Origin: Alisma plantago-aquatica
Lineage: Eukaryota > Streptophyta > Magnoliopsida > Alismatales > Alismataceae
DNA: 64,000 bases
NCBI GenBank assembly: GCA_963693085.1
Contig: OY856409.1
Location: forward strand, 658,546,591-658,610,590
Direction: 5' to 3'
Part shown: positions 21,241 to 34,183 of the stretch, piece after piece
Layout: the number at the start of each line of letters is the position of its first letter
How positions within the stretch are numbered: position 1 is the stretch's first letter
Made by a program: the position numbers and the translations under genes
The notes under the pieces: model-generated
Database searches by the model: none
What the model saw: only the letters and a program-made list of their open reading frames with translations
What the model was told of the DNA's origin: nothing

Positions 21241-21469
21241 GGGTTAATTTCACAATGGTGCAGGCATAATATGACAATTCAAATATAAATATTTAATGTG
21301 CATATAACATATGGCCTCCTATCTGGTGAAGCCATAACAAACACCATTACTATTAAAAAAGAGCATACACAAAGTAGCAAGTTTATGATGTAGCTATAAC
21401 AACAAGCAAACTCAGGGGGTCCAATTGCAGGAAGTAAAAATAGAGCATACATAAAGTGGTAAAAAGAAG

Positions 21470-21900
21470 TATTCTTGCAACTTCATTTTTTGCCCTCACG
21501 ACCTACTCTTGTAACTCCATTGTTGTTGTTTTCAACATTGTTTAAGTGTTCTGCAATTCCTGGGGGATCACATATTGTGCTAAAAGATGAAAAGGGAATA
21601 AATGTTCCAAAAAGAAACAATTTTGTCTGATAAAGTCTTTACTTAGGTTCTTCCAAAGGGTTTTCAACTAGTTCAAAGATATGAAATGTATCCCTGGTAT
21701 GTTTGAAATGTCATTCCATGTCTCCACCCAAGCCTCTCGAGTATAAAATCCATTGACACATCTCCCCATGTCATACTGAATTCTCATCAAGTAGGATCTG
21801 ATCATGCTCCAGATGCCATAAAGAAAATAGGCTCATGGGTTGCCCAACCATATTACAAATTTTATATATAATATATTTCAGATGTAAGGGTGTATATCAC
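21470..21900 (-). pseudogene. Myb/SANT-like exon, copy 2 (tandem duplicate)
   Basis: The segment aligns with 20762-21240 over most of its length. Shared landmarks on the + strand include AACTTCATTT.TTGCC, CATTGTTGTTGTTTTCA, CATTCC.TGTCTCC.CCAAGCCT and GGTTGCCCAACCAT. It is more degraded: the reading frame has additional stops and an internal deletion. The offset of about 700 bp indicates a tandem duplication of this exon and its flanking intron. Confidence 0.55.
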
Positions 21901-22079
21901 TATTCTGTGGATATAGATTTTCAGATTTAATTAACATAAACCCTCCTATCTGGTCTAGACATAAAACATTCAGCAACATTACAATAAAAATTAACAACCT
22001 TATAATGTAACTCAAACAACATTATGATAAAATTAAGAAACTTATAATGTTAATAACATCCATATATATCTAACACTAT

Positions 22080-22600
22080 CATTCAAGCTTATTCCATCAT
22101 CAGAGGTGAAATAATGTCCAAAAGAAGACTACAAGTTTCCTTCAACTTGTTAACAATGGGTTCTAGAACTTCATGCTCATATTTTTTGGAGGTGTAAACA
22201 TCTTCACCGTTGTGATTTATTTCAACAAAGTCCTTCAAGTTCATTTCCTGGCCCCACATCGACTTGCACTCATTAGTCAGTAACTTAATCTTAGCCTCCA
22301 GAGAAGTAGTTGTTGGGGGGAGGTCGATTGCCCAACAAAAGTATTTGTGCCGGTCTTTTCCCTAAAATGTAGCACAAGTTTGATTTAATGTCACTGAATG
22401 TGCAATCTACTTAGTGGTGCAACCTATTATTTATGGTTTTACTATCACACATGTCTGGTGGAACATATGTAATACATTTCGCCTTGCCTTTCAGTGAGAA
22501 TGCAAAGTCATATAACCCTGCATCCTCTGTGTTAATCTGCACTTCTGCATCTAGACCAAAAAGACACCTCCGAACTCTAGATGCTTCCATTGACATCTAG
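22080..22600 (-). pseudogene. Further exon-like pieces of the Harbinger region
   Basis: The minus strand at about 22080-22360 reads as a helical, charged piece (LEAKIKLLTNECKSMWGQEM, LEPIVNKLKETCSLLLDI) and at 22411-22596 as another short open piece beginning MSMEASRVRRCLFGLDAEVQ. I do not recognise either. Their position between the SANT-like exons and the transposase suggests they belong to the same transposon, but a captured gene fragment is equally possible. Confidence 0.3.
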
Positions 22601-23294
22601 AACATGTTGTTCATAAGTAACATAATGTGGGGTTCAAACCATACATTTCAAATCAAAATTGAAGGGTATTTTGATAGGACAAATCACTGTTCAAAAATAT
22701 AAATGAAGTTTATTTGGACAAGATATAATATATTACAACTACGATGTATTGTACCGCTCATCCTCTGTCAAAGAGCCACTATTTGTCGGTAGGTTAAGTA
22801 GTTCATGAAGGTATTGCTTCCTCCTCCTGAGAGTCAAAATTTCAGCTACTAACCTATCAGTGTATGCTCTCGTAGAACACATAAAGTCACAACTTTTAGA
22901 GCAATGCTTTCGTTCGTTGCGTGCATAAGAAAGTTATGTTATGAGTGCATCCCAGATTGCAGTAAGGGTGGCCATGGTATGTTGTACTCACTACGCGGGC
23001 AACCTCATATGACAACTGGTTTGAACAAGACCCCTTCCACATGTAGAATACATCATGTGGGGGTTTTTGTATTCAAATCATCCATTATCCACATCTGTGA
23101 CATCCATGTAAACTTGCATGTGTGCATTAGAGGCCACATGGACATGACGACATTCCATTATCCATTGTAAGAAAACCTAGTGAAGCATAATATGGCATTT
23201 TTAATCAGGATGCATAATAATACACAAGTTCAATACATTGCAGATCATGTCCAAATGTGGGATGAGTTTATAAGTTACACATATTAAATGCCAA

Positions 23295-23690
23295 TTACAA
23301 AGGGAGGTGAACAAGTTTCCCAAATGAAATTGGAAATTCCTTCACGTAATACATCACCCTTCATTGCCTCGGCAAAAGTTGTTTGCTATAGCAAACTCAG
23401 GTTGATCCCATTGCCTGGGAATCCAGATGTTGAACTGTTTTCTAGGATTTCCTCTATCACAACATCACCATCATTCTAGCGACGTATAAAATTGTGGAGG
23501 ATACAACAAACCAATATTAGACAACTCTGCGGATGTATGGGATACATCACCCCTTTTTAAGGTAGGCAAACCTCATCTTTAACACACCACATGCTCTTTC
23601 TATAATATTACATAATTGTACATGGTGGTGGTTGGATATCTTCTTCTTATTGCATGATCATTCTAGATTGTCACCATTAGAGTATAGATG
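23295..23690 (-). pseudogene. Harbinger transposase, C-terminal fragment
   Basis: Minus-strand translation gives VQLCNIIERACGVLKMRFAY then, after a one-base shift, MYPIHPQSCLILVCCILHNF followed by IRR. This matches the end of the DDE_Tnp_4 (Harbinger) transposase domain: the ..VIERtFGVLK.RF.. helix and the ..C.iLHNfIR.. motif. The catalytic residues lie upstream in the family and are missing here. A C-terminal tail ends at a TAA near 23295. Confidence 0.75.
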
Positions 23691-25541
23691 GGTTCTATAT
23701 GAGTTAGATGCTACAAACTCATCAAGATACTGATTTGATATCATTATATAACATGGATGATCAACAGAGCAAGATTTACATAGGATTAGAGACTTGGTTA
23801 TCCACATTTATACTAGATCACATTTCAAGTTAACATTAAGGCATGTAGTCACATTAGGGAACATGAATGATTCATTAAGAAATTAGGAGTATGAGGCATG
23901 GGAAGTTAATGATTTTAGGGCCACATAAACATCATTGAGTAGCTTTAGATCAATAAACGCATAAAGTTTAACATTCGTCACATAAGGCCATATTAAGACC
24001 CATTAAGTGTCACAAGATTACCATTAGGGTCCAAGAAAGATCATGATAGAAAGAATTGCATTTGAGGGTGAATCTATAGATTTAGAGCAATCATAGATAT
24101 TGGAAGCACACTTGAACAAGTTTCATGTAACAAAATGAATCTTTTGCACATAGGCCCATATTAAGATATTTAAAAAACATGAGATCATTTTGGGGTACAA
24201 AGGTAAACAAAGGTTCGAATCTGGATGCATAATGATGTTAAAGTGACTTATATTAGGCTAACATCAAGTTTTGGGGCATAAAAGACCAAGCATGAACATT
24301 AGATGGAATAGAACATGTAGAAAGAGATCAAAAGGTATCGTCTTTATATACCAATGGAATTACAAATAGAAATAGGTCATGAAACCAATCCCATTGAAAA
24401 GATCTTATTCTCTGGATGCAAATCCATATATTATATGACCAAATTGGCCAAAGGATAGATTTATAGTGATTTTTCAAAGATAAACATCAAAACAGTAAGA
24501 AAAAGAGGGGAAACAAGGCATTTTACATGAAATGCACCGCTTTGAGCCAGGTGCAGACTCGTGAGCTCCAAATGGCCCTGTTGCATGGGATCATTGCTGG
24601 CTTGACCGCTATTGATTGCCATCCTATGGTTCCCAATGACTCATGCTCACCCAAGAATGTTGTCCATTGTGCCTAGGGTTCACCCCTCTATGTGAATGCA
24701 ACAACACCTTACTGCATCAATGCTCATTGAAATGAGGCCCAAGCCCAGCTACAGAGGCTCACATAACTCAGGGAAGATCCATCCACCCTTTTCATGATGG
24801 TGCCGAGTCGGTCGCATGTTGGATATGTTCTGTGCTGGGGTGTTGAAGGAGAGCCCCAATTAGGGTTTTGTAGTGGTGGCGAGGTGGTTTCCAACGATGG
24901 AGATAGAAAATGAAGTTTGAACTAGGGATAATGTGAACAAAAATGGATGACAAGAGAGGGAAAAGAATGAGGGGAGAAAAACAGGAAGGTTGGTGTCAAC
25001 AATAGGCTAAAAGAGTGCAAAAAATGGGCGTATTGGTGAAGCCAAGGGGGGTAGATGGCGGTAGAACTTGATGTGCCGATGGGGTTTGTGGAGGTAGGAG
25101 ATAAGAAGGTGGCAATCCGATGGGGGCTAAATTAGGGGCAGAAGTATCTGAGGGATGATATCTCTCACCCAATGATCCATGCCTCATTAGTGGTCCACCA
25201 GAGTGAGTGCAGATTGTTTGGTCTAAGGCAAATAAAAAGGGGTCCGCCTTCTCTATTTGGGCCATGCGTCCACCTGGGCCCAATTAGGGTCAAAACAAGC
25301 GAAAAAAACATTAAAACAAAGGTTAGATAGTAAAATTCAAGAGGCCATATCTTGGGCTATGGTGGTCCAATCGAGACAAATTTTGTGTCGTTAGATTCAT
25401 AATTGACCCCTATACAAAATGAAATCTAGAATAGGGTACACCTATTCACAAAGATAAGATCAAAATTTAAGGAGAAAGTGATACTATATGACATCAAAGT
25501 AAACTTGATTTTTGTCAATTTGAGTATCACTAAGGTGATAC
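23691..25541. other. Unassigned stretch between transposon remnants
   Basis: No reliable gene. The part from 24480 to 25320 is less AT-rich, and a minus-strand frame at 24996-25283 is proline-rich with no known domain. It could be the leader or LTR part of an unrecognised element. Confidence 0.35.
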
Positions 25542-27905
25542 ATGCATTCTAGATGGACCAACTGTGCATCAAAACACATACAAAAGGCACGATCAATGAC
25601 ACTCTTCGTCAATGACACTCCTCCAGAGTTAGCCTATCTTTACAAAAGGCACGATCAAGTTAGCTCTTCATCATCAAACTCGGCGGACCAACTCTTCATC
25701 AGGGATGAGTACCAACTCCCCATGGGTGAAAAATCATGGCCTATTTCCGTCTCCTCAGGCTCTGAGAATGAGGACGATGCAGTCACATCCACAATAGAAT
25801 AACAACAAAGTTCTATCGCAGAAAGGTACAAACTTTTCCCCTCCCCATCGATTAAGAAAAACTATAGGCCTAATTTATCATCTTTACATAAAACCCTAAA
25901 ACCCTGACCCTCCCTGGTTGAGGATATCATTCCCACAGACTTGAATCGCCTAAACGTAGCCTTTCCTATTCTTGGACATGCAAAATCATCCCTCCTCATA
26001 AACAATCTCCTAGAAAAAAACCCCACCGCCCAAATCTGGACTCTGGTCCCCCCCCAAAAAACCTTTTCGAGCTCTGCACTGTTCTCTTTGCCTCAAAAAC
26101 AACCACTCGACATCCAGATGCTTTTCTCGCCTCACCTGTTTTGGATGTCATCCGATAGGTCACATAAAAAGATTCTGCAAAGATCGCCACCCCCCAAACC
26201 AGGACAAAACCCATGCAGACCCCGCTTCCTCCTCCATGCACTCTCTGTCGGATAGATTCCCGCCTTTTCACAAAACCTCCACAGTCCCAAAAAAGTCCTT
26301 TTCAGATCATAGGCACAATATACACCCCCCCAACATCATATTCTGTCAAAAAACACCTTTGCATGCCTCACAAATCTCCCGCCTGAACATGCAGACGTTA
26401 CCTCCCCACGCCCACTGATCACAAACCCCTGGACTCCTCCTATATTAAAACCCTACCACAAGCCAAAGAACCATTCAGTCTCAGCGCACAAACCTCTTTC
26501 CAAAAACCCTCTCCTTTCAATCCCATCTCAAACACATAACTCAATCTATCCATCTGCCTCTTCAAAAATGAAAACTCCAGACCACCTAGAATATGCGATC
26601 TCTCTTGACCTTCCAGCCAACTCAATGCGTCTTCTCAAGGTCCTCACCCTTAGAAGCATTCTCATATCAATTGAAAACAACCTTGACAACAACCCCATTA
26701 ATGTCCTAGTCATTACCCGTGCCTTAGCCCTACTCATTCCCAGTCAAACCATCCTTAAACCAAAAATTTTCTCTCCTACCCAACTCATCTATACTGTCCC
26801 ATAAGGAACAAAGATAAACCACCTCTTCAATCAAGTTCTCACCATACCCTGTGGATCGAGTTTCATTACGGCCATACTATCAAAATGGTATGCTGACTTA
26901 GGCTCTTTTCCAGCCCCCGCAGGTGGCTCCGACTGGGTCGCCATTTCAAATCTCCCTCCATACCTTTGGGAAATTGAGATCTTCAGAGGCATTGCCCATT
27001 CAATCGGGACAACACTACAAAACATCAGCCCTAAAACCTTACATCCTTCACAATACATCAAAGCTTATTGTCTCTTATCCATCAATGCTGCTATCTCCCT
27101 ACCTCCAACTATCAATATTAGAATTAGCGAATCCATCTACAATATAAAACTATCGGATGAACATCCCACCGAGAACAACACCGCCTTCTCTGACCTCACA
27201 AAACACCCACCCTCTTGGTTTAGCCCAAACAAAGATAAAAAGACTACCATGCATTGTAGGGCATCAAGCGACCGAAATCATGTTTGGATCCGGAAAAACT
27301 CAAACCCCTCTGAAAAGCCATACCTCTAGACAAGCAAGAAAAGAAACAGATCACCTGAACCTTCATTTCATGATAACACATACATACCAAGAGGTTCCAC
27401 CTTCCCATCTCCTTCCTCTACTAAGGAGAGCTATCCATCACAAAACCAAAAACATCTACCAAAAAAATACCAAAACTTTTCTCAGCATAAGGATGAAAAT
27501 TCGTTGCAGAGTTCGGAACAGGAGAGCCCACAACATAGGCATACATCCAGCTACCTCCAGAAGATCATGAAGCCAAATCACAAAGACCCAAAAATTACTA
27601 TCATTGTCAACAGAGCAAAGTCAGGTACTTCTCCAAATATCTCTCCCAGTTCATATAGTGACATAACTTCTGCTTATCCTTTATCATCTACTCCCCCATT
27701 TAAAGACAAAAATAAAGATTTAGATTCTATTGAAGATATCGCATCATGGTCAAACATAAACAACTTCACTTCCTTTGCAAACAATATTGGCATTCAACTA
27801 GAAGATGAAGATAAAGCTCATAAAGTTCTAGATAACCTAGAAACCTTTATGGGTTGGTCAAATAAAAGACTCTTTCCTGCTGTGACAAAATATTTGACCT
27901 TCTAA
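25542..27905 (+). pseudogene. LINE A ORF1, nucleic-acid-binding protein with two zinc knuckles
   Basis: The frame from ATG 25542 is broken at about 25800 and 25905 by stops and shifts at the C/A homopolymer at 26049-26060. Right after it two adjacent CCHC knuckles of form C-x2-C-x4-H-x4-C are visible: CSLCLKNNHSTSRC and CFGCHPIGHIKRFC (about 26080-26175). A further part at about 26900-27150 (WVAISNLPPYLWEIEIFRGI) resembles the second half of plant LINE ORF1 proteins, where the W.....LP..LW pattern is usual. The C-terminus is charged and serine-rich and ends 37 bases before ORF2. The protein would coat LINE RNA. Confidence 0.72.
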
Positions 27906-27942
27906 AATATTTTTTAAGTGTAAATCATCTCAAGAATTAAAA

Positions 27943-30900
27943 ATGAAAATCACATCTTGGAACATCTGTGGAGATGCAAACCTCCAAAGACAAAAACAAA
28001 TACGTACTCACATATACAAAAATAAAATTGACTTGATTACAATTCAAGAAACAAAAACCTATCTAACCCCTTTTGCTCTCAAAACAATAGGGGGAAATAG
28101 AATCACCGACTGGGTCCAATTACCTCCTGAGGGATTCAAAGGTAGCCTCTTAGTTGGTTTTAACAACCAGTGTCTAACTTCACAAAACACATCAATCCTA
28201 AAATTCTCAATAACCATTGATTTCAAAAACCTTTCTTATGGATATCTCTGGTCTTTCTCTGGAATCTATGGGGAACCAGGACACAACAAATCAGTCTATC
28301 TAGCTGAACTAAATCACCTCATTACAAAATACCACTTGTCTCCCTGGGTTTTGGGTGGAGATTTCAACTTGATCACTCAAGTCTCAGATAGACTCAACTC
28401 CAACCCCTCCCCTCAAACTATGTCTGCTGCTGATAAAAATTTTAGTAAGATGCTTACAAACCATTCTTTGATTGACATCAAACCTTCAAATGCATCTTAC
28501 ACCTGGTCTAGAAACTAGACTTATGCCAGACTCGACCACTTCATTTGCTCAAACCTCTGGGAAGACAAACACCCACTCTCATCAGTTCATATCTCCCACA
28601 GAACCATATCTGATCACTTCCCTCTAATCCTTGACACATCATCTACCTCATGGGGCATGAGACCTTTCAAATTTGAAAATAGTTGGCTCTCAATAAACAA
28701 CTTCACCAGCTCCTGTCTAGAACAATGGAAACTTGCTGACTCACAAATAGAAAACATAGGAATACATATCCAAAACAACACTAAAAATATTAAAACTCAT
28801 ATCAAAAAATGGAAACTCCAAAACCCAAAAAACTTATTCGAAATACAAAAAAATCTTGAAGAACAGTTCTTTTTTGTGGACAAGGACCCATCTGCTGACC
28901 ATGCTCTTGTCCTTACCATTAAAGCTGAACTGGACTACATAAATAATTGTATTGAAACCAAATGGAGACAAAGGGCAAAAATCACTTGGGCAAAAGAAGG
29001 TGACAAAAACACAAAATTTGTAAACAAAATTTCTGACAAAATGCCATAACCCATCTAACAATAAACGGAAGACTCACCTCACACAAACAAACCATCATAA
29101 CTCACATAACTAACCATTTTAAAAATATCTTCAATAACAATCACAATCCCACATGCCTTAATAACTTATCATGGGACACAATTTGTCAAAAGAACATAAA
29201 AAATCCACAAGAACTTATAAAATCCTTCTCCCTTGAAGAATTGAATGTTGCCATATCCGACCTAGGTCAAAATAAATCTCCCGGACCAGATGGACTCAAC
29301 ACTGAATTCTACCTGGCGAATTGGGACCACTATAAAAAAGATTTCATAGCCTTTCTATCTGCTTTCCATGCTAGTACAAACCCTCATAACATCATCAAAT
29401 TCATAAATAAAACTTTTATCACTCTAATAAAAAAGACTAGTCAACCTGACCACATATCCCTCTTCCGACCCATCAGCCTTATAAATACCTCATATAAAAT
29501 CATTGCTAAAACACTAGCAAACAGGATAAAACCTCACTTGGAGGACATCATCCCACTTAACCAAACTGCCTTCCTCAAAAATAGTATACAAGATGCCTTC
29601 CTGATGGTCAATGAAACAATTCATCTTTGCCACAAAAACAAAACCCCCCTTCTAGCAATCAAACTAGATTTTGAAAAAGACTTTGATTTTGTAAATTGGA
29701 ATTGCTTAATTAAAACTCTCAAGGGTTTTGGTTTTCCAAACATATGGGTTAATTGGATCCATGCTTTCATATCTACAAACCATTTCTCAACTATCATAAA
29801 TGGTGTTCCTTTTGGTTATTTTCATAACACAAATGGACTTAGACAAGGAGACCCACTCTCTCCTTATCTGTTCATCATCATAACAACAATTCTTTCCCGT
29901 ACGATCCAATTGGGCAAACAAAATGATCTTATCAGTTCTCCTGGGGAATGCAAGGAGAATATCATTCAATTTGCGGATGATAATGTTATCTTCTCCTCCC
30001 CGGATGAATTCTCCCTCCTTAATATCTTCAGAATCATTGGCATCTTCTCATATATCTCTGGGCTCAAAATAAATCTGCATAAATCCTCCATTTTTGGGGT
30101 AAACAAAAATCAACCTTCTTTGGAGCGTTTTAGAGATCTCTTAAGATCCAAGGTCGAAGATTTTCCAATCAAGTATCTGGGTCTTCCCATCACTCCATAC
30201 AACATAACAAATGCTATCTGGACCCCTAACATTTAAAAAATAAGCTCAAAACTCTCAAATTGGACAAATAACTTCCTAAATCTCTCTGGAAGACTTACCC
30301 TACTAAACAATGTCATCACTCCTATCACTACTCACTTCCTGAGTTGCGTCCCTCTTCCCTCAAAAACAAAATCCATTCTAGACAAAATCAGAAGAAATTT
30401 TCTTTGGAACAACTTCCACAAATCAGAAAAATTAGGGAAACATTATCATCTTGTTAATTGGAAAACTATATTAGCTCCTCTTGATCAAGGAGGTTGGGGC
30501 ATCATAAACATTGAAACACACACACTCTGTCTTATAACTAAAATCATCGATAGTCTGCTCCAAAACAAACCAAAAATCTGGACACAACTCATCCAATACA
30601 AATACTACCAATACTCACCCCCCCTGGCATCATATCCCAAAAAAATCAGCTTCCCCACTTTGGAAATACATCAACAAAAACATCCAAATGATCACTCAAA
30701 TCATTAACACTCCCCCTCACTCTCACCAAAAAATCTCCTTCTGGTTCGATCCTTGGTTTGAAAACAACTCAGTCATCAATCTTCGACCAAAATGGACCAT
30801 TCCAAATAGACTACTCAACATGAAGATAGACACAAGTCTACCCCTTATCGCCAGCAACAGATCAAATTCTCTTAAAAGATGCATTCAAACACAGATTAGC

Positions 30901-31427
30901 CAAAACAACTTCAGAAATCTAACTTTCTCCTTGGAAAACAACACCTCAAATTCCATCACTTGGAAATGGGGCCACATATTCTCGGTTAAACAAGCCTACA
31001 CTTACCTATCCTACAGAGGTTTATCCCCATCAACAATAAAAATTTGGAAATAGAAATGGCCGCAAAATATAAAACATTCCTTTGGCTTTTACTACATAAC
31101 AAACTACTCACAGGTGAAAACATTACAAAAAAGGGCTTTATTGGTCCTTTCATATGCTCACTTTGTGAAAAAAATAGTGACTCAGTTGATCACATCTTCT
31201 TCAAGTGTATCCTCTCACAAAAAATCTTCACACATTTTACACGAAACTGCCTTCCTGTCCTCAAGGAAGCAACTTTCCCCTTACAAACCACTCCAAATAG
31301 ACATTACAAAAACTTCAACAGTAGTGATATTTTCACCACAATCAGTTGGAATCTCTGGAAAGAAAGAAACAACAGAATATTCAACAATAACAAAAAAAAC
31401 TGGAACAAAATATTATATCACAAATAG
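27943..31427 (+). pseudogene. LINE A ORF2: endonuclease, reverse transcriptase, zf-RVT
   Basis: ATG at 27943 opens an apurinic-type endonuclease (SWNICGD, IQETKTYL, LGGDFNLI, SDHFPLI at about 28612). Reverse transcriptase covers 29240-30240: KSPGPDGLNTEFY, FRPISLINTSYKI, GLRQGDPLSPYLF and the catalytic FADDN at about 29970. A zinc-finger zf-RVT domain follows at 31044-31427 (KYKTFLWLLLHNKLLTGENI, CSLCEKNSDSVDHIFFKC). Breaks: TAG at 28516-28518, a one-base shift near 29040, TAA at 30234-30236 and shifts near 30650 and 31040. All domains are in normal order. The enzyme would nick target DNA and copy LINE RNA from that nick. Confidence 0.9.
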
Positions 31428-31831
31428 ATGCAGATCTTTACATTTTAGCAAAATGCAGGTAACCAAGTCGAAGGAGGACATGATGAATCTGATGAAGGAG
31501 AATCTGAAGCAAAATTTTTGTGTGATCTCAAAGCTATGGTTGATGATGAAACAGGTGTCAGTATAGTTCAGCAACAACTTTGATTACAATTTCGGGAGAA
31601 AGCATTTTTTAACAAACTTGGGATTATCTTCTTTATATCATCTAGAGGCTTGATAAGGGGTGCCTCCCCCACTTCAACAAAACATTGCTTTTATCTCATC
31701 TAGGCATGAATGTTTTCAGTTTTTATTTCTAGTCTACGATATTATCAACATCTTGTAAGGTACTCACATAAGCAGACGTTTACTTGCTTTGATGTGTTTT
31801 AATATATGACATAACCTTTCCTAAAAAAAAA

Positions 31832-32445
31832 CAGACAACAAAGACTCCAACAAATTCAGCAAGCTTTCCAGCTCTACATGCAAGACTACCAACTCATTAG
31901 ACAAGAGGGACAATTGCCACTGATACAGGGAGATAGCGAGGAGAGTCGGACCTGGAAACTGCCTCCAGAAGGAACACTGAAGTTAAGTTGCGATGCAGCG
32001 AGGGAAGAAGACCAAGTGGGCCTAGGAGTCATCATATGAGATTGGAAAAGGAGGTTTAGAACCATCGTGCCATTCTCAGTAGCAAGGTCATGGAAGCTAA
32101 TCATAGCCGAGGCCGAAGCAGCTCGCTTAGCCGTGAAGACAACCATGGACCAGGGCATTCAGCAGATCGTGTTGGAGTCCAATAGTTTAGAACTGATCTC
32201 ATCTCTAAAGGAACCGGACAAAAGGCAGATAGTCTGAGATATCATATCTCTTAGCAATTTTTTTAGTCTTTTCTCTTTCTTTCATGCCCATAGAGAGGCA
32301 AATCAAGCAGCACATCAAGCCACTAATTTTCTCATAGTATTAGTGTTAATCATGTTTTCCTAGACAATTTCCCACCTGTCATTTTATTTGTACGTGACTT
32401 CATTTCATTTGAGTAAGTAATGAAGGGGCAATGTTTCAAAAAAAA
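31832..32445 (+). pseudogene. 3' stub of another LINE, RNase H-like domain plus poly(A)
   Basis: From about 31960 the + strand reads WKLPPEGTLKLSCDAAREED, GLGVII, SVARSWKLIIAEAEAARLAV, IQQIVLESNSLELISSLKEP and HREANQAAHQATNFL, the plant RNase H-like (RVT_3) domain that ends ORF2 in many plant L1 elements. Two stops interrupt it. A 3' UTR follows and ends in eight A at 32438-32445. Because LINE A has its own poly(A) just before, this is the remainder of a different, 5'-truncated LINE. The copia 3' LTR begins immediately after the A tract. Confidence 0.8.
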
Positions 32446-33641
32446 TCAACATGAATGTCAAAACGCCTGTCTCAACCCTTGAGACCATCGTCTGGCTCTC
32501 CAAATGGTCGTCTCACCCTGTGAGACTCTTCTGGAAATGCAATCAGCTGATCAGTTGCATGAATTTAATACCTAAATACTTCAGTACTCAATCCAATCAT
32601 CATCATTCAAGCTTAAACTCCTCTTCTAGATGAGTTCCTATGTGTGTGACCCTATATGTCTCATATCATGTTGGCAGTGAATGCTCATAACTAATTTATG
32701 ACATCACAAAAAGAGAGCGGTGTGTAGTCGCACATCAGTGCTACCCAACTGAATGGAAAGTTGAAAAATAACTTCAATCTAGAATATCTGTAAGGTGTTG
32801 CAGTGATTGTATAATTCCTTTATCTATGATATCGATAGTGAACTTGAGACATGGAATCGTCATCCTCTCAATACTCAATCCACGTTCCTTGAACCAAGAG
32901 CAGACTGTCTGAGATAATGTGACCTCAATATCATATATTGATTCACATGTGCATGCACATGCATTCCTTAGTCTCACTTATCAAGTGGCCAGGATATCAT
33001 ACTCTCGTAGGAGGGATAAATCCCATCTCTACCACTCATAGTCTATCCCAATGTGCCAAAGCTACCCAATCATCACATTTATGGCAACCTGTATTTCAAG
33101 ATTATGTTTGATGATGTCAAAGTATGCCCAACGACATGTGACAAGTGTAAGTGATTTTAGGTCTAAGAATCACAATCCCCACCTTCATTATGAGAGATGA
33201 CTATGACCACCAATGATGGTTTCCATGTGTCATTTCTTTAGGTGGGTCTGTTTGATACTCTATTCCCTAGCACATATATATGTTCTTGGTTTGATATACC
33301 ATATCATGACTAATGAGATTCAGTCATCAACCAACCCACACTCTAGTCTTATGTGTTATTGGTGTCTATCTACCTTCCACAGTAACAACTGACTAGGGAC
33401 ATAATAAGAATGTACATACTCTTAGCATTCACATGATCTCATTCTCCAAGTCACGTACTTGAAGACATACATCATTGAGTATTGTTATTCTTTAGACATT
33501 CATAATGTTTCCTCATTATCTCATAACTGAATAAAATGGAATGAATTGGAAGTGTGCCTTTATGAGTATCAATCAAATCCTTTATGGCATATGCCATGTC
33601 AATCATCATATGATTGGCTCTATGGGCATACCTTACCAACA
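32446..33641 (-). repeat. Copia 3' LTR, truncated
   Basis: On the minus strand it starts TGTTGGTAAGG at 33641 right after the polypurine tract. It is collinear with 46150-50010, matching 48936-50010 closely and then the part beyond the solo LTR insertion. It stops at the poly(A) of the LINE stub, lacking roughly 1 kb present in the other copy. Confidence 0.88.
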
Positions 33642-33656
33642 AACTCCCACTTGCAC
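33642..33656 (-). other. Copia polypurine tract
   Basis: The minus strand reads GTGCAAGTGGGAGTT immediately before the LTR terminal TGTTGG, the normal primer for plus-strand synthesis in copia elements. Confidence 0.85.
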
Positions 33657-34183
33657 TTAGAGCCAATCACTCATGAATCTCTTTCATAGTGATCTAAACA
33701 TGTCAACCATGTTTCTACTATGCAAGTGCTAATTTAGAGGGTTAGCAACATTTTTCTATTAGTCTGTATATTGCATGTTTTTTATCTCTCCGCTATGAGA
33801 TGAAACCACCGTAATATGGTATATGTTATTCCTTGCCTAACAAGTAGCTCCATTACTATCATAGTATCACTACTGAGTCATCAATGGTTGGAATATCTAT
33901 AAGTTCATCATATGAACTTCTAGATCCATATAGTATCACTCTGTGTTTATAACGCACGTATACTTGGCCTCTAATGCATAATAGTATTAATGACTTATAG
34001 TTCATAACTCTTCCAACTCACAACTCTTTTCTTCTTTGAAATTTAAATATATTTTATTGCGATCACTTTGTCATTATGAAAGATTGCATCGATGTAAGCT
34101 TTTACATCCAACTCTTTATTTAATGCTATTTTTAATTACTAACAATCTATCCTTATTTTTTGGTCGATCAAAACTCATGTTGC
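33657..34183 (-). pseudogene. pol: Copia RNase H remnant
   Basis: The minus strand keeps a broken but ordered match to the end of copia pol: ELDVKAYIDAIFHNDK (near the usual GYTDA.F.SD), KKKRVVSWKS (near GG.ISW.S.KQ), ILRWFHLI (near RRFHLIRE) and SKCKWEFVG next to the polypurine tract. Many stops interrupt it. It ends exactly where LINE B's poly(A) begins, so the LINE landed inside pol. Confidence 0.7.

Larger units (their letters stand above)
20762..23690 (-). mobile_element. Degenerate PIF/Harbinger-like DNA transposon
   Basis: On the minus strand the C-terminal part of a Harbinger-type DDE transposase (23295-23690) is followed by exon-like pieces of a Myb/SANT-like protein (20762-21900), the two-gene content typical of PIF/Harbinger elements. 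All pieces are broken. I could not find the terminal inverted repeats or a TTA/TAA target duplication, so the true ends are unknown. Confidence 0.6.
25542..31831 (+). mobile_element. L1-type LINE (LINE A), nearly full length
   Basis: Two consecutive coding regions, ORF1 with CCHC zinc knuckles and ORF2 with endonuclease, reverse transcriptase and zf-RVT, are followed by a 3' UTR ending in nine A at 31823-31831. This is the structure of plant L1-type non-LTR retrotransposons. The 5' end is uncertain; I set it at the first usable ATG. The + strand is strikingly rich in A and C. Each ORF has several stops or shifts, so it cannot move. Confidence 0.88.

Noticed and set aside
24996..25283. Proline-rich minus-strand frame as a host gene exon
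   Set aside because: Low-complexity proline/leucine content and no splice context or known domain.
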